64,000 nucleotides of DNA, from NCBI GenBank assembly GCA_947625735.1, contig CANQPL010000007.1, forward strand, positions 1 through 64,000. Direction: 5' to 3'. The notes beneath the pieces are model-generated. The model was not told the DNA's origin. It searched no databases and was given only the letters and a program-made list of their open reading frames with translations. Origin of the DNA: an uncultured Clostridia bacterium (lineage in GTDB: Bacteria; Bacillota; Clostridia; Oscillospirales; Ruminococcaceae). Position numbers and translations under genes: made by a program. Shown here in pieces: positions 27,754 through 38,058 of this stretch. Positions within the stretch are counted from its first letter, which is position 1. Each line of letters begins with the position of its first letter.

Positions 27754-28659
27754 CTATTTAAACACCCCGGCAATATCTGCCGCTATCTGCTGTCTTAGCT
27801 CCTCTACTCCCGAAAATTTCCGCTCGGGACGGACAAAACGGGTAAGCCTTACTGTTATCGTCCTGCCGTAGATATCTCCCGAAAAGCCCGGGAAATGAGT
27901 TTCGGCAAGGGGCATTTCACGATCCTCTACAGTCGGTCTTATGCCTATATTTGTGATTCCCTTACAGAGCCTGCCGTCAAGCTCACAGTAAGAGGCATAT
28001 ACGCCGAAAAGGGGCAGCACCACTTTGTCATTGAGCCGCTGATTTGCGGTGGGGAAATCCATTGTCCTGCCTATCCTGTTTCCGGAAATGACCTCCCCCG
28101 TTATGGGATAATCATAGCCCAGAAGCTCATTTGCCCTTTCCGTCTCACCGCAGGCAAGAAGCTGTCTTATCCTTGCAGAGGACACCCGTTCTCCCTTTTC
28201 GGTAACATCTCCTACAACAATAAGCTCCGTTTTATTTTCGGCGCAGATACGTTCAAGCTCCTCCACACCGCAGGCGGCGTTCCTGCCGAAGCGAAAATCT
28301 CTGCCGCATACGATAACGCCTGCATTAAGCTTATCTTTCAGTATCCTCTGAGCAAATTCCTCTGCCGTCATATCCCTGATAAGCGAAAAATCGGGACTGT
28401 AGATATACTCCGCTCCCGCTCTGCACAGCAGTGCAGCCTTGTCGGTATCCGTAAGAATCGGCTTGAAATCCGCTCCCTTTGTAGTCACGGTGGCAGTATT
28501 AAAGGTGCAGACTACAGGCAGAAGCTGATCATCCTTACTGCATTTCACGGCGGCATCTATCACAGCACGGTGTCCCCTGTGAACGCCGTCAAATATACCC
28601 AGCGCAGCCGCAGACGACCCTTTGAGCCTGTCCTCCTCCGAAAGCAGATGCAAAGCCAT
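27754..28659 (-). CDS. ribF: Bifunctional riboflavin kinase / FAD synthetase
   Basis: Enzyme of 301 aa that phosphorylates riboflavin to FMN and adenylylates FMN to FAD. The N-terminal nucleotidyltransferase domain has GIFDGVHRGH. The C-terminal riboflavin kinase domain begins near GNRIGRTMDFPTAN and includes TNIGIRPTV. It is last in the rimP-to-ribF superoperon, 11 bases after truB. Confidence 0.96.
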   Translation of the reverse strand: MALHLLSEEDRLKGSSAAALGIFDGVHRGHRAVIDAAVKCSKDDQLLPVVCTFNTATVTTKGADFKPILTDTDKAALLCRAGAEYIYSPDFSLIRDMTAEEFAQRILKDKLNAGVIVCGRDFRFGRNAACGVEELERICAENKTELIVVGDVTEKGERVSSARIRQLLACGETERANELLGYDYPITGEVISGNRIGRTMDFPTANQRLNDKVVLPLFGVYASYCELDGRLCKGITNIGIRPTVEDREMPLAETHFPGFSGDIYGRTITVRLTRFVRPERKFSGVEELRQQIAADIAGVFK

Positions 28660-28670
28660 CACCTCAAACC

Positions 28671-29588
28671 TCAGAAAAAATTCTTTTCCACACGAAGAAG
28701 TTTCTGCTCCTCCATGATAACGGCAGTTCCCAGAAATCTCCCGCCGCTGCCGTATACTGCCAGTCGGGAGGCTGTTTTATCATCTGTATCAAGGCGGTCT
28801 ATATCAAGACGTATGCCGTTGCGGTACATTTTTTCCTGCTTTTCCGAAAGCCTTACCTGCGGAAGAAAGTCGAAAACCTTAGAAACGGGAGTGAGCATTG
28901 ACTTAAAATCCCCGTCCCGCTCCGCTTCTTTCTCCAGTTCTTCAAGGGTAACGCAGTCGTCAAGAGTGAATCCGCAGGCGGCGGTACGCAGCAGTGAGGT
29001 CATTACTCCCCCGCAGCCCAGCGCCTCGCCTATGTCATGGATAATTGTCCGTATATATGTACCCTTAGAGCAGGAAAGCTCTATTGTACCGCTTTTTGTT
29101 TCCTCGTCATAATCCGTGATATCAAGGGAGTATACAGTGACGGGACGGGGCTTGCGTTCCACGGTGACACCCTGACGGGCAAGCTCATAGAGCCGTTTGC
29201 CGTTTACAGATACTGCCGAATACATGGGCGGTATCTGCATTATCTGCCCTTTGAAGCCCTCTGCGGCACTTTCCAATGTTTCACGTGAAACATTAACGGG
29301 ACTTTCACTCATTATCCTGCCCGTGATATCCTGCGTGTCTGTGGAAATACCCAGTCTGAATCCCGCTCTGTATGCCTTGTCATGGTCGGGAAGCATATCG
29401 CAGGCTTTGGCTGCGCTTCCCGCAAATACAGGCAGCACTCCCTCCGCCATAGGGTCAAGAGTTCCTCCGTGTCCTAAACGCCTTGTTCTGAGTATTCCCC
29501 TCATTTTTGCCACTATATCAAAGGAGGTAAAGCCTGCGGGCTTATATACTGCAAATATACCTCCCCCGTTTTCCGCTACGAAAGCCAT
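28671..29588 (-). CDS. truB: tRNA pseudouridine(55) synthase TruB
   Basis: Protein of 305 aa that makes the pseudouridine of the T-loop in most tRNAs. The catalytic motif is GHGGTLDPMAEGVLP, with the nucleophilic Asp. KPAGFTSFD near the N-terminus and CSKGTYIRTIIHD are conserved family blocks. It overlaps the nrnA stop by 13 bases. Confidence 0.96.
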   Translation of the reverse strand: MAFVAENGGGIFAVYKPAGFTSFDIVAKMRGILRTRRLGHGGTLDPMAEGVLPVFAGSAAKACDMLPDHDKAYRAGFRLGISTDTQDITGRIMSESPVNVSRETLESAAEGFKGQIMQIPPMYSAVSVNGKRLYELARQGVTVERKPRPVTVYSLDITDYDEETKSGTIELSCSKGTYIRTIIHDIGEALGCGGVMTSLLRTAACGFTLDDCVTLEELEKEAERDGDFKSMLTPVSKVFDFLPQVRLSEKQEKMYRNGIRLDIDRLDTDDKTASRLAVYGSGGRFLGTAVIMEEQKLLRVEKNFF

Positions 29589-30565
29589 AGATCAAACCCC
29601 AGTGCGGGAGCTATGACGCTCAGTACCTTGAGCTTTACCTGACTGAGTTCTCCCTCAAGAGAACAGCCTGCCGCACGGATATGTCCGCCGCCACCCAGCT
29701 TTCCGCATATTTCGGACACATTCACCTTTTCCGCACTTCTCATGGAAATTTTAAATTTGCCCGGTTCCTTTTCCTTTATGGTCACGCCTACTTCCACGCC
29801 CTTTATCTGCATGGGTATAGATGCGATCCCCTCCAGATCCTCCTGCGTAAGCCCTGTTTCCTCCATCATTTCACAGGAAACGGATATAATGGCGCATTTG
29901 TCGTCAAGATATGTTTCAAGCTGCTCTACTGCTCTCTGCTCCGCAAGTATCCTCGAACGGCTCTTTATCTCAAAAAGCTGACGGTTTATACGTGCAAACG
30001 GTATATCCATACCCATAAGCTCCGCTGCGATAATATGCGCCCTGCGTGTGGTGTTCTCGAAACGAAAGCACCCTGTATCGGTGGCAATGCCCGTATAAAG
30101 GCAGACCGCCGTCTTTTTGTCAATGGGGATATTGCCCTCGGTAAATATCTCGTAAAGCACCTCACAGGCAGCGGCGGCATTTCCGTCAAGGACTGTTTTC
30201 TTGGCAAAGCCCGTATTGGAAATGTGGTGGTCAACGGCAAGATCAACATACTTGCCGTATACGGACAGCTCTTTGCCGAAAAGCTTTGTATCCGCAATAT
30301 CCACCGTTACAACCGTCTGTGGTGAGAATTTCATAGGCTCATAGTCCTTTATTATATAGTCATACCTGTCAGGGAACGGATCGGAGCAAAGAACGTTTGC
30401 TTTTTTTCCCATCATTCTCAGGGCATTGCAAAGTCCGAAGCCGCTCCCTACTGCATCGCCGTCGGGGTTTACATGGATAAGAATATAAAAATTATCATTC
30501 TTTTTAAGAAAGTTTGCCGCTTCAAGACGGCTTATACTGTTAACAGCGTTTTTCTGTTCGCTCAC
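29576..30565 (-). CDS. nrnA: DHH-family phosphoesterase NrnA-type (oligoribonuclease/pAp phosphatase)
   Basis: Protein of 329 aa that degrades nano-RNAs and 3',5'-bisphosphate nucleotides in relatives. The DHH domain has HVNPDGDAVGSG, VDIAD and VDHHISN for metal binding. The DHHA1 domain has the glycine-rich GGGGHIRAAGC near the C-terminus. Its place between rbfA and truB is the usual one. Confidence 0.93.
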   Translation of the reverse strand: MSEQKNAVNSISRLEAANFLKKNDNFYILIHVNPDGDAVGSGFGLCNALRMMGKKANVLCSDPFPDRYDYIIKDYEPMKFSPQTVVTVDIADTKLFGKELSVYGKYVDLAVDHHISNTGFAKKTVLDGNAAAACEVLYEIFTEGNIPIDKKTAVCLYTGIATDTGCFRFENTTRRAHIIAAELMGMDIPFARINRQLFEIKSRSRILAEQRAVEQLETYLDDKCAIISVSCEMMEETGLTQEDLEGIASIPMQIKGVEVGVTIKEKEPGKFKISMRSAEKVNVSEICGKLGGGGHIRAAGCSLEGELSQVKLKVLSVIAPALGFDLWLS

Positions 30566-30577
30566 ATGATCACCTCA

Positions 30578-30943
30578 TCACACCGGGTCATTGTCCTCGG
30601 GAATGATATTTTCAAGCATTTTTGATATCTGAGCGGAATGCTCAATGGAATCGTCCGCAATGAATTTCAGCTCCGGACACTTTTTCAGTCTGAGCTTGTT
30701 TGATATCTCCTTACGGATCATCCAGCCTGCACTTTCCAGACCCTTTACCGCATTTTCCGATGCTTCCTTGCCGTCAAGATGTGATATATACACCTTGCAG
30801 TGGGAGTTATCCCCCGAAAGCTCTGTGCGTACAACGGATACAAGTCCGTCCTTTACTCTCGGGTCCTTTATCTGTTCACGGATCATTCCCGAAATTTCTC
30901 TTTTTATATCCTCTGATAATCTTGCATTTCTGAAATTTGGCAT
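30578..30943 (-). CDS. rbfA: 30S ribosome-binding factor RbfA
   Basis: Protein of 121 aa with a KH-like fold that assists 16S rRNA 5'-end maturation. The block RLSEDIKREISGMI at the N-terminus and LRLKKCPELKFIADDSIE near the end are typical. It follows infB by 29 bases. Confidence 0.96.
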   Translation of the reverse strand: MPNFRNARLSEDIKREISGMIREQIKDPRVKDGLVSVVRTELSGDNSHCKVYISHLDGKEASENAVKGLESAGWMIRKEISNKLRLKKCPELKFIADDSIEHSAQISKMLENIIPEDNDPV

Positions 30944-30972
30944 TTTCTGTTTTTCCTTTCAAAATGTGGCTG

Positions 30973-33696
30973 TCATTCGGGACGATACTCCTCCACAATA
31001 TATGCCTCGAAAATATCGCCCTCCTTGATGTCGCCGAAACGCTCCAGTGTGATACCGCACTCGTAGCCCTCTGCGACCTCCTTTACATCGTCCTTGAATC
31101 GTTTGAGTCCCGATATTTTGTCATCTGCTATAATAATGCCGTCACGGACAACACGGATATTGCAGCCTCTGTTTACCTTGCCGCTCAGCACATAGGAGCC
31201 TGCAACCGTCCCCACATTGGATATCTTGTAGGTCTGGCGGACTTCGATGCGTCCCATTTCCACATCTCTGTACTTTGGAGCAAGCATTCCCTTGATAGCG
31301 GTGGATATTTCCTCGATAGCGTCATAGATTATGCGGTAAAGGCGGATATCCACACCGTCACGCTCTGCGTTTTCCGCAGCTACGGGATCGGGACGGACGT
31401 TAAAGCCTACGATAATGGCATTTGATGCACTTGCAAGCATAACATCTCCCTCGGAAACTGCTCCGACAGCTCCGTGAATAACTCTTATGCGCACCTCGTC
31501 CCCCGACAGCTTTTCAAGGGACTGCTTGACAGCCTCTACCGAGCCTTGTACATCTGCCTTTACGATAATAGGCAGCTCCTTTATCTCGCCCTGCTCTATC
31601 TGGCTGAACAGATTGTCAAGAGTTACCTTCTGATACTGCTTGAACTGCTCCTGCTTTGTCTCAAACTTTCTCTGCTCCACAAGCTCTCTTGCAAGACGCT
31701 CATCTTCAACGGCATTGAAAATATCACCTGCTGAGGGAACCTCCGCAAGACCTGTTATCTCTACAGGGTAAGAGGGACCTGCTTTTGTCACCACTTCACC
31801 CTTGTCATTTGTCATAACTCTTACACGTCCCACAGATGTACCCGCAATGATAATATCTCCCGTTTTAAGAGTACCGTTCTGTACGAGAAGTGTTGCAATA
31901 GGACCTCTGCCCTTGTCAAGACGTGCTTCAATGACCGTACCCTTTGCAAGACGGTCGGGATTTGCCCTGAGCTCTGCAACCTCGGCAACAAGAAGAACAT
32001 TTTCCAGAAGATCATCAATTCCCATGCCCGTTTTAGCGGAAACGGGTACGCAAATTACATCTCCGCCCCATTCCTCGCAGACAAGATCGTACTCGGTGAG
32101 CTGCTGCTTGATATTGTCGGGGTTTGCACCCTCCTTATCCATTTTATTGATAGCGACGATTATGGATACTCCTGCCGCCTTTGCATGGTTTATGGCTTCC
32201 ACCGTCTGGGGCATTATGCCGTCATCGGCAGCTACTACAAGTATGGCAATATCCGTAACCGAAGCACCTCTTGCTCTCATGGCGGTAAATGCTTCATGAC
32301 CCGGAGTATCAAGGAATGTGATCTCCTTGCCCTTGATGCTCACACGATATGCGCCTATATGCTGTGTAATGCCGCCTGCTTCGGAATCGGTAACATGAGC
32401 GTTCCTTATCCTGTCAAGAAGTGAGGTCTTGCCGTGGTCAACGTGACCCATTACAACCACAACAGGCGCTCTTTCAACGCCCTCGCCCTCGTCCTCGCTG
32501 TCGTCTATAAGCTGCTCCTCGATTGTGACGATAACCTCTTTTTCCACCTTAGCACCCAGCTCCTCTGCTACAAGAGCGGCTGTGTCAAAGTCAATGACCT
32601 GATTTATGGTACACATCTCGCCAAGCCCCATGAGCTTTTTGATTACCTCGGTAGCTGTGACCTTAAGACGGGAGGCAAGCTCTGAAACTACGATCTCATC
32701 GGGAATGAGTACTTTAAGTTGCTGCTTTCTTGCCCTTTCAAGCTCCAGTCTGCGCAGCTTCTCCGCCTCAGTTTCCCTTTTGCTGGAATACTGCTGCTTG
32801 TTTCTCTGTGCGGACTTCTGAGTGAGCTTCTGCTTTTTGGAGAAGTTATCCTTTCCTCTCCTGCCGCTGCCGCCGCCGTTCAGAGGAGCGATATTCTCGT
32901 ATTTTTCGTTGTATTTCTCGATATCAACATAGCTTCCTCTGGTGTCAACAGTACGTGTTTTCTGCTCCACCTTTACGCCGCTGTCGGAGAAGCTGCCACC
33001 CAGCTTAGTCTTTGTGGACTTCTGTTCGTTTTTCTTTTCCTGCTTCTTCTCCTGCTTTTCGGGCTGCTTTTTCTTCTGCTCATCGGATTTCTTTACCTGA
33101 CTGTTAAAACGTTCGAGAGCGGAACGCTGCTCGTTTTTGCGGATCGCAGGCTGCTTTTCGGGCTGCTTTGCTTCCCTTTCGCTCTTTTCGGGCTGCGGCT
33201 TTTCCTGTGCAGGCTGATGCTGCTTCTTTCCCTGTGATTCGGGTACGGTTTCGGACTGCTTTTGCTCTGTCTTTTTTTCAGCCTTTTTTTCGGTATGCTT
33301 CTTTTCCTGAGACCTTCCCTTATTTGTCTCGGTCTTTTTCTCCTGCTTTTCCTGCTTCTCGGTCTTTTCCTGCTTAGCGGACTGCTTTTCCTCACCCTCA
33401 GCCTTTGCAGACTTTTTCCTGCTCTTTACCCTTTCGGGCTTTGCCTTTACAGCCTCAGAGGAGGGAGCGGGTTTATCATTTTTTGAGGCAAAGTATGCGT
33501 TGAAGCTCTCCACCTGATTATTTTGTGAATAATATTCAAGAATATAATTCATCTCACCTGTTTCCAATGATGCTGACGGCTTTTTGGATACACCGAGATT
33601 TTTTTCAAGAAGCGTGACAAGCTCCTGATTGGTTATTTTAAGATCACGAGCCGCATCGCTCAGCTTGATCTTAGTCTGATTCTGCTTTGTACTCAT
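30973..33696 (-). CDS. infB: Translation initiation factor IF-2
   Basis: GTPase of 907 aa that places initiator tRNA on the 30S subunit. A first IF2_N motif sits at residues 10-60. A long linker of about 250 residues is almost pure Lys, Glu and Gln, with many KxEKQEK repeats. A second IF2_N motif lies near 335-385. The G domain has [18 protein letters not shown] and NKMD; domains II, III and IV follow. The linker is longer and more repetitive than average. Confidence 0.98.
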   Translation of the reverse strand: MSTKQNQTKIKLSDAARDLKITNQELVTLLEKNLGVSKKPSASLETGEMNYILEYYSQNNQVESFNAYFASKNDKPAPSSEAVKAKPERVKSRKKSAKAEGEEKQSAKQEKTEKQEKQEKKTETNKGRSQEKKHTEKKAEKKTEQKQSETVPESQGKKQHQPAQEKPQPEKSEREAKQPEKQPAIRKNEQRSALERFNSQVKKSDEQKKKQPEKQEKKQEKKNEQKSTKTKLGGSFSDSGVKVEQKTRTVDTRGSYVDIEKYNEKYENIAPLNGGGSGRRGKDNFSKKQKLTQKSAQRNKQQYSSKRETEAEKLRRLELERARKQQLKVLIPDEIVVSELASRLKVTATEVIKKLMGLGEMCTINQVIDFDTAALVAEELGAKVEKEVIVTIEEQLIDDSEDEGEGVERAPVVVVMGHVDHGKTSLLDRIRNAHVTDSEAGGITQHIGAYRVSIKGKEITFLDTPGHEAFTAMRARGASVTDIAILVVAADDGIMPQTVEAINHAKAAGVSIIVAINKMDKEGANPDNIKQQLTEYDLVCEEWGGDVICVPVSAKTGMGIDDLLENVLLVAEVAELRANPDRLAKGTVIEARLDKGRGPIATLLVQNGTLKTGDIIIAGTSVGRVRVMTNDKGEVVTKAGPSYPVEITGLAEVPSAGDIFNAVEDERLARELVEQRKFETKQEQFKQYQKVTLDNLFSQIEQGEIKELPIIVKADVQGSVEAVKQSLEKLSGDEVRIRVIHGAVGAVSEGDVMLASASNAIIVGFNVRPDPVAAENAERDGVDIRLYRIIYDAIEEISTAIKGMLAPKYRDVEMGRIEVRQTYKISNVGTVAGSYVLSGKVNRGCNIRVVRDGIIIADDKISGLKRFKDDVKEVAEGYECGITLERFGDIKEGDIFEAYIVEEYRPE

Positions 33697-33723
33697 AGGC
33701 TATGATTACCTCCAATAGCAAAA

Positions 33724-34041
33724 TTACGATGGGTCGGCGTCTGCACTGCACAGTTCCTTTGTTTTTCCTGCAAATCCCTTATCGCATACTGCAAGTATAC
33801 CGACCTTTTTTCCGATATGATATTCAAGCTCCTCCATTGAAGAATCCGTTTTTATTATCGGAACGTTTTTTTTATCCGAATAAAATCTGACTTCCTTTTC
33901 CGTTTTTGAGGATATGTCCGACGAGAGCAGGATAAGCTCCGCTCTGCCTTTAAGTATGGCTTCCTTTGCGGCGTCAAAGCCCATAGCGAGCTTGCCCGCT
34001 CTTCTGCACATGGTAAGAAGTCCTGCCGCTTTATCTATCCT
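33724..34041 (-). CDS. ylxQ: L7Ae-family RNA-binding protein YlxQ
   Basis: Small RNA-binding protein of 105 aa. The frame is open for 20 more codons upstream, but the ATG at 34041 overlaps the ylxR stop by 11 bases, the usual coupling. MRIDKAAGLLTMCRRAGKL and GRAELILLSSDISSKT match the L7Ae fold that binds kink-turn RNA. In Firmicutes it sits between ylxR and infB. Cellular target unsettled. Confidence 0.9.
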   Translation of the reverse strand, partial: RIDKAAGLLTMCRRAGKLAMGFDAAKEAILKGRAELILLSSDISSKTEKEVRFYSDKKNVPIIKTDSSMEELEYHIGKKVGILAVCDKGFAGKTKELCSADADPS

Positions 34042-34309
34042 CATACCCTTCAAGCTCCCTTTCCAGATCTGCATATATTTCCTCGGAAATGGGGCAGTCA
34101 AGGTTTTTTTGAAATCTTCCCGCTTTTCGTGCTTTCCTCAGACACTGCACATCAGGACAGATATATGCCCCTCTCCCGGGCTTTTTTCCCGTGGTGTCAA
34201 GAGCTATCTCCCCTGCGGGAGTTCTTACTACACGGATAAGCTCCTTTTTCGGCTTCATCTGACCGCAGCCGAGACAGGTTCTCATGGGTATTTTTTTCAC
34301 TGCTGCCAC
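34031..34309 (-). CDS. ylxR: YlxR (RnpM) family RNA-binding protein
   Basis: Protein of 92 aa with the family signature RTCLGCGQMKPKKEL near the N-terminus and GRGAYICPD in the middle. The cysteines in these blocks are conserved in the family. In Bacillus and Clostridium relatives the protein binds RNA, and RNase P has been reported as a partner. Start lies 30 bases after nusA. Confidence 0.94.
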   Translation of the reverse strand: MAAVKKIPMRTCLGCGQMKPKKELIRVVRTPAGEIALDTTGKKPGRGAYICPDVQCLRKARKAGRFQKNLDCPISEEIYADLERELEGYEDR

Positions 34310-34339
34310 ATCATCACCTCACACAGCTTACTATCCTGC

Positions 34340-35389
34340 TTATTCGGCAGCCGCAGTTTCTTCGGGCTTTATGTCGATCCTGTAGCCCGTAAGACGTGCA
34401 GCGAGCTTGGCATTCTGCCCCTTGTTTCCTATGGCAAGGGAAAGCTGTGACGGAGGGACTATTACCGTGCAGGATCTCTCCTCACCCTCGGCTATCTCCA
34501 CTCTTACCACCTCTGCGGGGGCAAGTGCCTTTGCGATAAATACGGCGGGATCCTCGTCATATACGATAATATCTATCTTTTCGCCGCCCAGCTCCTCTAC
34601 GATCTTCCCGATCCTCGAACGCTTAGGACCTATGCACGCTCCCACGCAGTCCACATTGGGATCCTTTGAGCATACTGCTATCTTGCTTCGTGAGCCTGCT
34701 TCTCTTGCAATGGATTTTATCTCCACCGTGCCGTCATAAATTTCGGGTACCTCCAGCTCAAAAAGCCGCTTGACAAGATCCTTATGTGTTCTGGAAATTT
34801 TTACGGAGGGCTTTCTGTCGGGATTCATAATGCCCACAACATATATTTTGACAATATCCCCTTCCTTTAACACCTCTCCGGGGATCTGCTCTGTTTTGTA
34901 AAGGTATATTTCATTCTTGTCAACAAGCAGGGAGGCATTTCCCGTAGCAGGCTCTACCTTCTGAACGGTAGCCGAAATAATATCATGAACCTTATCCTTG
35001 TACTGTGCAATGAGCTTTTCCTTTTCAAATTCCTTTACATCATGACGTATGGACTGCTTAGCATACTGCGCTGCCACTCTGCCGAATTTTGCGGTGTCCA
35101 GCTTATAGGGTACTCTGTCTCCGCAAATGCAGGTGGGGACGATAGTCTTTGCCTCGTCAATATTAATTTCGTTAAGGTCAATAGGCTCATCATCTACAAC
35201 GGTACGCAGCACGCAGACATCAAAACGCTGCTCATCGGGTCTTATCTCCACAAGGAAATCATCACAATCGGGATATTCCTTTCTCACCGCTTTCATAAGT
35301 CCCTGTTCGATCTTTTCCACAAGCGCATCAAGTGGAATGCCGTTTTCATTTGCAAGGCACTCCAGTGCATCAAAAAATTCCTTGTTCAT
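34340..35389 (-). CDS. nusA: Transcription termination/antitermination factor NusA
   Basis: RNA polymerase-binding protein of 349 aa: N-terminal polymerase-binding domain, S1 domain (about 130-200), KH1 and KH2 domains. The KH signatures GACIGPKRSRI and LAIGNKGQNAKLAARLTG are clear. It lacks the acidic C-terminal repeats found in Enterobacteria, as usual in Firmicutes. Second gene after rimP. Confidence 0.97.
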   Translation of the reverse strand: MNKEFFDALECLANENGIPLDALVEKIEQGLMKAVRKEYPDCDDFLVEIRPDEQRFDVCVLRTVVDDEPIDLNEINIDEAKTIVPTCICGDRVPYKLDTAKFGRVAAQYAKQSIRHDVKEFEKEKLIAQYKDKVHDIISATVQKVEPATGNASLLVDKNEIYLYKTEQIPGEVLKEGDIVKIYVVGIMNPDRKPSVKISRTHKDLVKRLFELEVPEIYDGTVEIKSIAREAGSRSKIAVCSKDPNVDCVGACIGPKRSRIGKIVEELGGEKIDIIVYDEDPAVFIAKALAPAEVVRVEIAEGEERSCTVIVPPSQLSLAIGNKGQNAKLAARLTGYRIDIKPEETAAAE

Positions 35390-35411
35390 TTTTCCAAAAC
35401 TACTCCTTTAC

Positions 35412-35915
35412 TTAATATTCAGAAAGATCCTCGTCATCGCACAGCTTAACAAAAGCCGTGTCTGACAGAAGTATCTCGGCAGGTCCCTGCTCAGTCTCAA
35501 CGGAAATACTGTCGTTTTCCTTATTATACGCCGTTAAAACAGCGATAAATTCCTTAACACCCTCCCGCTCACGGATATATCTTATTCGCACGGGACATTC
35601 GAGAAATTCAAGGAAATGCTCCTCACGCCGAAGCTGCCTGCCAAGTCCGGGAGAGCCTACCTCCAGCACATACTGTTCGTCAATGGGATCAGCTTTATCC
35701 AGAGCATCAGAAAGTGGACGGGTCATTGCCTCACAGTCGTCCATATCGACTGCGCCGTCCTCTCTTTCAATGAAAACTCTCAGATACCGCATTGCACCCT
35801 CCTTATCGTAGGTGATGTCCCATATCAGAAGCCCCAGCTCATCTGCAATGGGACGTGCAAGAGCGTACACCGCCGCAACCGTGCTGCCGCCCCTGCCCGA
35901 TCTTTTTCCTGCCAT
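35412..35915 (-). CDS. rimP: Ribosome maturation factor RimP
   Basis: Protein of 167 aa needed for 30S assembly. ARPIADELGLLIWDITYDKEG, VFIEREDGAVDMDDCE and LEVGSPGLGRQL are characteristic. The frame stays open for 34 more codons upstream, through the leader hairpin, but the ATG at 35915 follows GGAGG by 7 bases and is the real start. First gene of the operon. Confidence 0.95.
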   Translation of the reverse strand: MAGKRSGRGGSTVAAVYALARPIADELGLLIWDITYDKEGAMRYLRVFIEREDGAVDMDDCEAMTRPLSDALDKADPIDEQYVLEVGSPGLGRQLRREEHFLEFLECPVRIRYIREREGVKEFIAVLTAYNKENDSISVETEQGPAEILLSDTAFVKLCDDEDLSEY

Positions 35916-35937
35916 CTGAAAACCTCCATGCAAACAA

Positions 35938-35963
35938 GAAAGACCGGATTTCTCCGATCTTTC
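35938..35963 (-). promoter_or_regulatory. Leader hairpin upstream of rimP
   Basis: The rimP leader (minus strand) contains an 11-pair stem with one G-U pair, closed by a GAAA tetraloop (arms 35953-35963 and 35938-35948). It ends about 9 bases before the GGAGG site. There is no strong T run. Candidate regulatory or processing element of the nusA operon. Confidence 0.55.
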
Positions 35964-35988
35964 TGCTAATTTTATTATGTTATTATAT

Positions 35989-36017
35989 ATTATATCATAC
36001 TTTTTCCGGAATTGCAA
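35989..36017 (-). promoter_or_regulatory. Sigma-A-type promoter of the rimP-nusA-infB operon
   Basis: Minus strand: TTGCAA (36012-36017), 17-base spacer, TATAAT (35989-35994). Confidence 0.8.
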
Positions 36018-36089
36018 GTGTTTTTCGGGATTTTTTTTGGCTTTCGGGAATTTTTTACAAATTTTTATCCTATTTACCGCCGATTTTCA

Positions 36090-37787
36090 TTATGAACGGA
36101 AAGAAAATTTATTGATAAGTCCGTCCAATGTGCAGAACTGCCCCGAAAGCTCCTCGGAAACTGCCGCATTCTGCTCGGCTGTAACGGAATTTTCCTGTAT
36201 ACGTTCGTTTATAGTTTCCATTCCGCTGTTGATCTCCAGAATGCTCCTTGCCTGCACCTCGGCGGAGGCTGCTATATTTTCCATGATCCCCGCTACATTG
36301 TCTACCATTTCGACTACCTTGTCAAGAGAGTCTGCCGTGGAATCTGCAAGCGCTGTTCCTCTGCGTACTGCCGCTATTGAATCGGAAATGAGCAGACCCG
36401 TTTGTGCTGCCGCTTCGGCGGATTTGGTGGCAAGGTTCCTTACCTCATCGGCTACTACCGCAAATCCTCTGCCCGCTTCTCCCGCCCTTGCCGCCTCCAC
36501 TGCGGCATTGAGCGCAAGGATATTTGTCTGGAATGCTATGTCGTCTATCACTGCAATTATCTGCTCTATCTGAGAGGACGCCGTTTCGATATCGCCTATG
36601 GCTTCTATCATGCGGCGCATATTCTTGCTGCCGTTCTCGGCTATGCTGTCTGCTTCTGCGGCTATCTCACGGGCTTGTCTTGCCTCATCGGCATTCAGCT
36701 TTATTTTCTCGCTCACATCGGCAACAGAAGCTGCCAGCTCCTCAATGGCTGCCGCTTCGGCTGAGGTATTCTCCGAAAGAGCCGCCGTTCTGTCGGATAC
36801 CTGTACGGAACAGTCTTTTACGGAAAGCGCTGCCTTATGCACCTCGGCAAAGGTTCCGTTGAGTGAGGAAAGTATTTTATTGAGAGTATTCTTTATAGTT
36901 TCAAAATCTCCCAGATAATCAGCCCCCGAGTTCACAAGCAGATCACCCTCTGCAACTCCCGTAAGCACTGTGCGGATATCTCCGATGTATTCATTGAGAG
37001 CCGCTATGGTATCCCCTAAGGAATTGAGCAGGATAAGGGTCTCATCGTTGCGGTAGGTCACAGGGGAGGGAGATGTGAGATCGCCTTTGGACAATGCCCT
37101 GAGTCTCTGGGTAGCGTCCGTCACGGGCTTTGTGATGTGGAGGGCTACGTTTCTCGATACGATGATAGATGCTGCAAAAAATACCGCCGCCATTATGACA
37201 GCTATTATCACCTGCCTGTTAAAGGGCAGCATGATGCTGTCGTAAGGGAGCATTATCATGGTGTAGCAGGTGTCATAATTCTTGATGACTGCCCACCCTG
37301 CCAGATATTTTTTCCCGCAAAGAGTGACGAGCTTCGTTCTCTCCCAGCTTTCGATCTCTCCTCTTATGTAATCGCCCCTTGCGTCATTAAACTCCGTGAT
37401 AGTATCCATAAGCTCCGTATAACCGGTATCCTCCTCGGAAAGTGCGGAAAGATCGTCATTTTTCACGATAACATCTGTTCCCGTTTCAGAGAACACTCTG
37501 CCCTCTTTTGTGACAGCAAAGCCGAAGCCCCCGTAATTGTTGCTGCTGTTGAAATCGTTGAAAAGCTGATCCGTCATTCCCGCATTCTCTGTTATATCCG
37601 CATTTGAGATAGCCGATGCATATGCACTCGAAAGGGTCAGTATCTCCTCCACCGCAGAGCTTTTTACCTGATCGTTGAGCATTATAAGAGTAAACGCCGT
37701 CATTATGATAACAGCCACGAATACATTAAAAAAGGAAAGCCTTACTATCCTTGACTTGATAGTGGTCTTTATACCAAGCTTTTTCAA
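36090..37787 (-). CDS. Methyl-accepting chemotaxis protein
   Basis: Receptor of about 565 aa: a membrane segment near residues 18-40, an extracellular sensor region of about 150 residues, a second membrane segment near 190-215, a HAMP domain starting near [12 protein letters not shown], and a cytoplasmic signalling domain. The hairpin tip has [20 protein letters not shown], the highly conserved CheA/CheW contact. The start is probably TTG at 37787, 7 bases after GGAGG; a GTG at 37796 lies inside the ribosome site. Ligand unknown. No che gene is near. Confidence 0.93.
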   Translation of the reverse strand: MKKLGIKTTIKSRIVRLSFFNVFVAVIIMTAFTLIMLNDQVKSSAVEEILTLSSAYASAISNADITENAGMTDQLFNDFNSSNNYGGFGFAVTKEGRVFSETGTDVIVKNDDLSALSEEDTGYTELMDTITEFNDARGDYIRGEIESWERTKLVTLCGKKYLAGWAVIKNYDTCYTMIMLPYDSIMLPFNRQVIIAVIMAAVFFAASIIVSRNVALHITKPVTDATQRLRALSKGDLTSPSPVTYRNDETLILLNSLGDTIAALNEYIGDIRTVLTGVAEGDLLVNSGADYLGDFETIKNTLNKILSSLNGTFAEVHKAALSVKDCSVQVSDRTAALSENTSAEAAAIEELAASVADVSEKIKLNADEARQAREIAAEADSIAENGSKNMRRMIEAIGDIETASSQIEQIIAVIDDIAFQTNILALNAAVEAARAGEAGRGFAVVADEVRNLATKSAEAAAQTGLLISDSIAAVRRGTALADSTADSLDKVVEMVDNVAGIMENIAASAEVQARSILEINSGMETINERIQENSVTAEQNAAVSEELSGQFCTLDGLINKFSFRS

Positions 37788-37825
37788 AGCAGACACCTCC
37801 TCTGCAAATATCTGCAGCTAAATTT

Positions 37826-37998
37826 ATTATAACATATCCTGAATTAAAATTTGTTAATTTTTTATGTCATATTAAATTTTTATCCATTGCATATTATACA
37901 AATAAATCGTATAATATTTGTCAAAACTGACAATAACATAAAAATATCAAAAAAATTTTCAAAGAGCAGTAGAAATTTTCTGTCGGATATTGTATAAT
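37826..37998. promoter_or_regulatory. Divergent regulatory region between chemoreceptor and cysteine desulfurase
   Basis: The 271-base AT-rich gap holds a TATAAT for the minus strand (37826-37831) and one for the plus strand (37993-37998); neither has a good -35. A perfect inverted repeat, TTGTCA-AAAC-TGACAA (37918-37933), lies between them and could bind a regulator of either gene. Confidence 0.4.
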
Positions 37999-38058
37999 TT
38001 ACTAAATAGCCGTATCTTTCTTTTAAAAAACAACCGATCCGATTGGAGCTGATAAATA

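Noticed and set aside
27895-29112. Open frame of 405 codons opposite ribF and truB
   Set aside because: Long, but antisense to two conserved enzymes; composition is Ser/Arg/Cys-rich as expected from a reverse-strand shadow.
33168-33486. Apparent repeat-rich genes on the plus strand inside infB
   Set aside because: They arise from the Lys/Glu/Gln repeats of the IF-2 linker read on the opposite strand.
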